10,207 nt of DNA, taken from the NCBI GenBank assembly GCA_012522165.1, contig JAAYKZ010000296.1:1-10207 (forward strand), written 5' to 3'. The position numbers were made by a program, and so were the translations under genes. Below, piece by piece: positions 6,554 to 10,207 of the stretch (the first letter of the stretch is position 1; every line of letters starts with the position of its first letter). This DNA comes from Clostridiales bacterium. GTDB taxonomy: Bacteria; Bacillota; Clostridia; Caldicoprobacterales; UBA3941. The notes under the pieces are model-generated. The model made no database searches, was not told where the DNA came from, and worked only from the letters and a program-made list of their open reading frames with translations.

Positions 6554-8533
6554 TCAATGTATACTGCTTTCTAATTCTTCTTTTAATTTAAATATTTCAT
6601 CCCTTAATTTTGCTGCTTTTTCGAACTCCAATGCAGCAGCTGCATTCTTCATTTCTTTTTCTAGATCTTCTATAAGTTCCCTTAACTCTTCTTTGGTTTT
6701 GGGCTTAGCTACCCTATATTCAGGAACTTCTTCCGCTGCACGAGTAGCTTCTATTAAGTCATGTACCTCCTTAACAATGGTAGTAGGTACAATTCCATGT
6801 TTTTTATTATATTCCATCTGGATAGCTCTTCTTCTATTGGTCTCATCAATAGCCCTTCTCATTGAGCCGGTGATGGTATCGGCATACATTATTACCTTAC
6901 CGTTGACATTCCTAGCGGCACGTCCTATAGTTTGAATAAGAGAGGTTTCAGACCTTAAAAATCCTTCCTTGTCTGCATCCAATATAGCTACCAAGGAAAC
7001 CTCTGGTATATCCAAACCTTCCCTTAAAAGATTTATACCCACTAAAACATCGAATTCTCCTAAACGCAAATCTCTAATAATTTCAACTCTTTCTAGAGTA
7101 TCAATATCTGAATGGAGATATCTTACCCGAATATCCATCTCCTTTAAAAAGCTGGTTAGAGTTTCAGCCATCTTCTTGGTTAAGGTGGTTATTAGAACCC
7201 TTTCATTTCTTTCAACCCTCTTTTGGATTTGTCCTATTAGATGATCAATTTGTCCTTCTACAGGACGAACTTCTATCTCAGGATCTACCAACCCTGTTGG
7301 TCTAATAATCTGCTCAACTATCCGTGACGATAGACTTATTTCGTACTCAGCAGGAGTAGCGCTTACGCATATAATTTGGTTAATACGCTCCTCAAACTCC
7401 TCAAACTTTAAAGGCCTGTTATCATAGGCTGCTGGTAGCCTAAAACCATATTCCACCAAACTATCTTTCCGGGACTTGTCTCCAGCATACATTGCCCTAA
7501 TCTGTGGTAAGGTTACATGGGACTCGTCAATAAAGATCAAATAGTCTTCGGGAAAATAATCTAGGAGAGTGAATGGAGGCTCACCTGGCTGTCTGCCGTC
7601 CATATATCGGGAGTAATTCTCTATCCCATTGCAATAGCCTATCTCCCGCATCATCTCTATATCATAGTTGGTCCTCTGTAGCAGGCGCTGAGCTTCCAAT
7701 AGCCTATCCTGCTCTCTGAGCTCCTGGACCCGCTTTTCCAAGTCAACTTCTATCATGGCTATAGCTCTCTCTAAGCTCTCCTTAGAAGCGGCATAGTGGG
7801 AGGCAGGGAAAATAGCTACGTGATTTCTAAGGCCTAAAATCTCTCCAGTTAGCACGTCAATCTCTGAGATTCTATCGATCTCATCGCCAAAAAATTCTAC
7901 TCTTATGGCCCGCTCTGTTGAGGAGGCAGGAAATATCTCCAACACATCACCTCTAACCCTAAAGGTTCCTCTTACAAAGTTAATATCATTTCTCTCGTAT
8001 TGGATATCCACCAGTTTTCTTAATACTTCATTACGCTCTCTATTCATACCTACCCGCAGTGATAGGGTAAGCTCCTTATACTCAGTAGGATTTCCCAGTC
8101 CATAAATACAAGAAACACTGGCCACTACTATTACGTCCCGTCGCTCAAACAAAGCAGAGGTAGCAGAGTGACGAAGTTTGTCTATCTCATCGTTGATAGA
8201 TGCATCCTTTTCTATATAAGTATCACTTGAAGGTATATAAGCTTCAGGTTGATAATAATCATAATAGCTTACAAAATATTCTACAGCATTATCTGGAAAT
8301 AACTCTCTAAACTCATTATACAGCTGTGCTGCTAGAGTCTTATTGTGAGCTATGACCAATGTAGGTCGTTGCACCTTCTCTATGATGTTAGCCATGGTAA
8401 ATGTCTTACCAGAACCAGTTACACCAAGGAGGGTTTGATATTTTTCTCCATTGTTTAGTCCTTCCACTAGTGAGGCGATAGCCTTAGGCTGATCGCCTTG
8501 AGGTTTCATGGAAGATTTTATTTGAAACTTCAT
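6554..8533 (-). CDS. uvrB: Excinuclease ABC subunit UvrB
   Basis: UvrB, the DNA-damage verification helicase of nucleotide excision repair, which is loaded by UvrA and recruits UvrC. Starting at ATG 8533 it has 659 residues. Motifs, in that numbering: Walker A GVTGSGKT at 37-44; beta-hairpin YYDYYQPEAY at 90-99, which probes the DNA strands; DESH (motif II) at 336-339; ITTLTKKMAE, LLREGLDIPEV and QTIGRAARN of the second helicase domain; and a C-terminal UVR motif (ALEFEKAAKLRDEIFKLKEEL) that contacts UvrC. The start is uncertain: a GTG at 8542, three codons earlier, is also in frame, but GGAGGA (8545-8550) is only two bases from it, while it is 11 bases from the ATG. Both give normal family lengths. 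It is the first gene of the uvrBA operon, behind a promoter with a LexA box, and ends in TGA. Confidence 0.98.
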   Translation of the reverse strand: MKFQIKSSMKPQGDQPKAIASLVEGLNNGEKYQTLLGVTGSGKTFTMANIIEKVQRPTLVIAHNKTLAAQLYNEFRELFPDNAVEYFVSYYDYYQPEAYIPSSDTYIEKDASINDEIDKLRHSATSALFERRDVIVVASVSCIYGLGNPTEYKELTLSLRVGMNRERNEVLRKLVDIQYERNDINFVRGTFRVRGDVLEIFPASSTERAIRVEFFGDEIDRISEIDVLTGEILGLRNHVAIFPASHYAASKESLERAIAMIEVDLEKRVQELREQDRLLEAQRLLQRTNYDIEMMREIGYCNGIENYSRYMDGRQPGEPPFTLLDYFPEDYLIFIDESHVTLPQIRAMYAGDKSRKDSLVEYGFRLPAAYDNRPLKFEEFEERINQIICVSATPAEYEISLSSRIVEQIIRPTGLVDPEIEVRPVEGQIDHLIGQIQKRVERNERVLITTLTKKMAETLTSFLKEMDIRVRYLHSDIDTLERVEIIRDLRLGEFDVLVGINLLREGLDIPEVSLVAILDADKEGFLRSETSLIQTIGRAARNVNGKVIMYADTITGSMRRAIDETNRRRAIQMEYNKKHGIVPTTIVKEVHDLIEATRAAEEVPEYRVAKPKTKEELRELIEDLEKEMKNAAAALEFEKAAKLRDEIFKLKEELESSIH

Positions 8534-8558
8534 ATTTTTCACACTCCTCCAAGCCTAC

Positions 8559-8587
8559 ATTATACCATACTATATAATATTTTAGAA
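8559..8587 (-). promoter_or_regulatory. Promoter of the uvrBA operon
   Basis: On the minus strand a perfect TATAAT (8564 to 8559) is preceded directly by TGG, giving an extended -10 element (TGnTATAAT). TTCTAA (8587 to 8582) stands 17 bases upstream as a poor -35. The extended -10 can make up for that. Transcription would start near 8552, leaving a very short leader that runs straight into the GGAGGA ribosome binding site. The LexA-type box overlaps the -35 region. Confidence 0.7.
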
Positions 8588-8597
8588 CGCCTGTTCG
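8584..8597 (-). promoter_or_regulatory. LexA (SOS) operator of uvrBA
   Basis: CGAACAGGCGTTCT on the minus strand matches 13 of 14 positions of the Gram-positive LexA/DinR consensus CGAACRNRYGTTYC, with the perfect half-sites GAAC and GTTC separated by four bases. It overlaps the -35 hexamer, where a bound repressor would block RNA polymerase. uvrBA is a classic SOS operon in Bacillus and relatives, so this strongly suggests induction on DNA damage through RecA-driven LexA self-cleavage. Confidence 0.88.
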
Positions 8598-8641
8598 AAA
8601 AAAAAGAAAAACTTCACACAAACTATTGTTTGAATGAAGTT
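8598..8641 (-). terminator. Intrinsic terminator of the protease/PDZ operon
   Basis: Reading the minus strand, AACTTCA (8641 to 8635) pairs with TGAAGTT (8616 to 8610), and inside it CAAAC pairs with GTTTG (8619-8623 with 8628-8632) around a four-base loop, with a two-by-two internal mismatch. The stem is followed by TTTTCTTTTTTTT. It lies 12 bases after the stop of the PDZ gene and its T-tract ends exactly at the edge of the LexA box. Confidence 0.85.
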
Positions 8642-8652
8642 ACCTTGCTACA

Positions 8653-9396
8653 TCATCTATTGATATAGTTACCCCATATTTTTGATAGCAAACCATTATG
8701 TTTGTTAAAGAGATAGTATTTCCCTGTAGTACGGGGAATTAGCATAATCCCCAAGTCATTTATACCTTTTCCGTAGTCTTTATACTCTAGTTCCACAGCC
8801 TCATTATCATTTCTTAGCACGTCCATCCAGATTAGAGAGGGACAATCTTCTAAAATCTCCCTAAGCATTGCTTCACTATTTACCTGTCTACCATTCACAG
8901 TTAGAATTATATCCCCTTTTCTTATGCCCATCCTTTCTCCTATACTTTCTGGTAGGGTATCTAATACCCTAATACCTCTCCAGGGGGCTACAAAAGCAGG
9001 CTTTCCTTTTCGTTGTCCTCCTATATTTAGTACACATAGCCATTCATGTAGACAAAGGGTAACTAAAGCTGCAATATACGCCATCCATTGAATTCCATAT
9101 GAGGCTATACCTAAAATTAGTATAACAAGGCCATAAAAAGCTGCCCAGAAACTAGATTCCTTAGCCCTGCCAAGAGGTGTCTGGGTAATAGCCTCATCTT
9201 CATAGACTAATACTGCAACTATGGGAAAGGCAATCTTGCCAGTAGTCAAATAAGTAACCAAAGGAACAGGCCACATTTTATTCATTATATAGGCACCTGC
9301 TGGAGTAAATCTTTGGTGTTCAATATATACAGGGATAGTATCTCGAGTTCCATCTATTAATATAAGAATACTTTTTATTAAGTGAAGTATACCCAC
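8653..9396 (-). CDS. C-terminal fragment of the PDZ membrane protein
   Basis: The stretch after the TAG can be read as 247 residues from a GTG at 9396, but no ribosome binding site precedes that codon and the frame is open and family-like back to the TAG, so an independent start is doubtful. It holds membrane segments near residues 55-65, 83-100 and 104-123, and a PDZ domain at about 141-205 (GIRVLDTLPESIGERMGIRKGDIILTVNGRQVNSEAMLREIL), with the usual carboxylate-loop and NGR turn. PDZ domains bind C-terminal tails, here probably in the cytoplasm or at the membrane surface. The gene ends 12 bases before a terminator hairpin. Confidence 0.65.
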   Translation of the reverse strand: MGILHLIKSILILIDGTRDTIPVYIEHQRFTPAGAYIMNKMWPVPLVTYLTTGKIAFPIVAVLVYEDEAITQTPLGRAKESSFWAAFYGLVILILGIASYGIQWMAYIAALVTLCLHEWLCVLNIGGQRKGKPAFVAPWRGIRVLDTLPESIGERMGIRKGDIILTVNGRQVNSEAMLREILEDCPSLIWMDVLRNDNEAVELEYKDYGKGINDLGIMLIPRTTGKYYLFNKHNGLLSKIWGNYINR

Positions 9397-9471
9397 TATG
9401 ACAATTAATGATGGGACATTTACCTCTGGCCATCCAAAAATTAAGGAAACTAAGGATATTATTCCAACAGA

Positions 9472-9786
9472 CTAGGATAGACATAAATAGCGTTGGTTGA
9501 AAAGAGATAAAAATAAGGATAAGGTCCATATAATAAGCATAACTTGATAATCTACAGTGATACCTAATATTAAAATGATGGAACTAGCCACTAATCCTCC
9601 TAATAACCCATAAAGAAGAACATAATATAGCTTGGTGGTCACTGAATTGCGAAGAATGCCCAACCAGGATTCTTCCAGTTGGGCACTCCTCTGTATTTCA
9701 TGATAAACTACCAAAACAATTGCTACATAGAAGAAACTAGTAATGGCTTGTGAATATGCAGTAAAGAGTTGTTTTATAAACTGCAC
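9472..9786 (-). CDS. N-terminal fragment of the PDZ membrane protein
   Basis: If translated as it stands, 104 residues are made from a GTG start with AGGAGG seven bases upstream, an excellent site that makes this start sure. Residues about 15-30 and 52-75 and 80-98 are hydrophobic membrane stretches (FFYVAIVLVVYHEI, YYVLLYGLLGGLVASSIILILGI, VMLIIWTLSLFLSLF). It follows the S41 protease gene after 37 bases in the same operon. Alone it would lack the rest of the membrane domain and the whole PDZ domain. Confidence 0.65.
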   Translation of the reverse strand: MQFIKQLFTAYSQAITSFFYVAIVLVVYHEIQRSAQLEESWLGILRNSVTTKLYYVLLYGLLGGLVASSIILILGITVDYQVMLIIWTLSLFLSLFNQRYLCLS

Positions 9787-9823
9787 CTCTCTGCCTCCTA
9801 ACTCTGCTATAGGTGGTGAACTA

Positions 9824-10207
9824 TTAAGATGCTGACTCCAACTTCTTGTTAATTTCCTCTATCCCTTTTAATAGAGGAGCATCCAACTCCCTGGGCAGGT
9901 TTTCTCTAGGATTCTCCTTCAAAAACTCCATTGCTTCTTCTGTCATCTCTACTTTTATATCTGGCTCGATACCTTTTTTATCAATATCCCTACCCTTAGG
10001 AGTGAAATACTTATAGGTAGTCAGCTTCAATGCCCCTCCATCCTCATAAGGCTTCATGGTTTGCACCACCCCTTTTCCAAAGGTTGTGGTGCCTATTACA
10101 GTGCCAACACCATAATCCTGAACAGCACCAGTTAATACTTCTGAAGCACTGGCACTATACTCATTGACCAATATTACTAAAGGGATTCCTAATGCATCAG
10201 CATCTGA
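9824..10207 (-). CDS. S41 family carboxy-terminal processing protease (CtpA/CtpB/Prc type), C-terminal part
   Basis: The frame is open to the right edge of the window, so the gene begins outside; 127 residues are visible. They hold the catalytic core of the C-terminal processing peptidases: the Ser in VNEYSASASEV (the middle serine, codon 10150-10148), the Lys 25 residues later in TTTFGKGVVQ (codon 10075-10073) and the Gln four residues after that, which matches the Ser-Lys-Gln arrangement of CtpB. The tail TPKGRDIDKKGIEPDI is also typical. These enzymes are exported and cut protein C-termini at the cell surface; CtpB of Bacillus activates a sporulation signalling step. The N-terminal signal and PDZ domain are off the window. 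The PDZ membrane gene follows after 37 bases, a conserved gene order. Confidence 0.95.
   Translation of the reverse strand, partial: SDADALGIPLVILVNEYSASASEVLTGAVQDYGVGTVIGTTTFGKGVVQTMKPYEDGGALKLTTYKYFTPKGRDIDKKGIEPDIKVEMTEEAMEFLKENPRENLPRELDAPLLKGIEEINKKLESAS

Larger units (their letters stand above)
8653..9786 (-). pseudogene. MinJ-like PDZ-domain membrane protein gene interrupted by an in-frame TAG
   Basis: Read from GTG at 9786 to the TGA at 8653, one frame of 378 codons holds only a single internal stop, TAG at 9474-9472 (codon 105). Both halves share the frame, so this is a nonsense change and not a frameshift. The rebuilt protein of about 377 residues would have several N-terminal membrane segments and a C-terminal PDZ domain, close in size and layout to Bacillus MinJ (about 397 residues), which also lies just after the CtpB protease gene and helps place the cell-division machinery. 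The residues around the break (NQRYLCLS, stop, SVGIISLVSLIFGWPEVNVPSLIVIVGILHL) read as one continuous membrane region. Sequencing error, true gene decay and stop read-through are all possible. TAG ends other genes in the window, so it is not generally recoded. Confidence 0.7.

Noticed and set aside
8540..8542. GTG as the start of uvrB
   Set aside because: The ribosome binding site is only two or three bases away, too close; the ATG at 8533 is preferred, though the choice is not certain.
9320..9529. A 69-codon open frame bridging the broken PDZ gene in another frame
   Set aside because: At first it suggested a frameshift, but the two PDZ halves are in the same frame and this sequence does not resemble the family, so it is a shadow.

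Overview
The window looks like chromosomal DNA from a low-GC, Gram-positive anaerobe of the class Clostridia, perhaps near Alkaliphilus or Natronincola. This placement is inferred from gene content (paired DUF421 and DUF4363 genes, LemA next to a TPM-domain protein, an S41 protease and PDZ membrane gene before uvrBA), AT-rich coding sequence, strong AGGAGG-type ribosome binding sites, TTG/GTG starts and a Bacillus-type LexA box. No mobile element, tRNA, rRNA or CRISPR array was seen, and most of the window is housekeeping DNA.

Left part, plus strand (1-3689). The window opens in the last 145 codons of a siderophore-type ABC transporter binding protein, which ends in a strong hairpin terminator. 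A promoter with a perfect -10 then drives a UPF0178 (YaiI/YqxD) gene that starts at a TTG. Next come lemA and a TPM-domain secreted or membrane protein with a glycine-rich tail, a common pair thought to work at the cell envelope. A striking 18-bp perfect inverted repeat then encloses the ribosome binding site and start codon of a DUF421 (YetF-like) membrane protein gene, which is translationally linked to a small DUF4363 gene. That gene ends six bases from the end of uvrA, which runs the other way.

Right part, minus strand (3696-10207). Read in the direction of transcription, this holds the C-terminal end of an S41 carboxy-terminal processing protease and then a polytopic PDZ-domain membrane protein resembling MinJ. 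The PDZ gene is broken by one in-frame TAG at codon 105. A hairpin/T-tract terminator follows, directly touching a near-perfect LexA (SOS) operator that overlaps the promoter of uvrB-uvrA. UvrB and UvrA are both intact, with all expected ATPase, zinc and UVR motifs. Together they recognise damaged DNA and load UvrC for nucleotide excision repair, and the operator indicates induction by DNA damage.

The points most worth a second look are the inverted repeat around the DUF421 start, the amber codon in the PDZ gene, and the tight terminator/SOS operator junction. I found no convincing undescribed multi-gene system.
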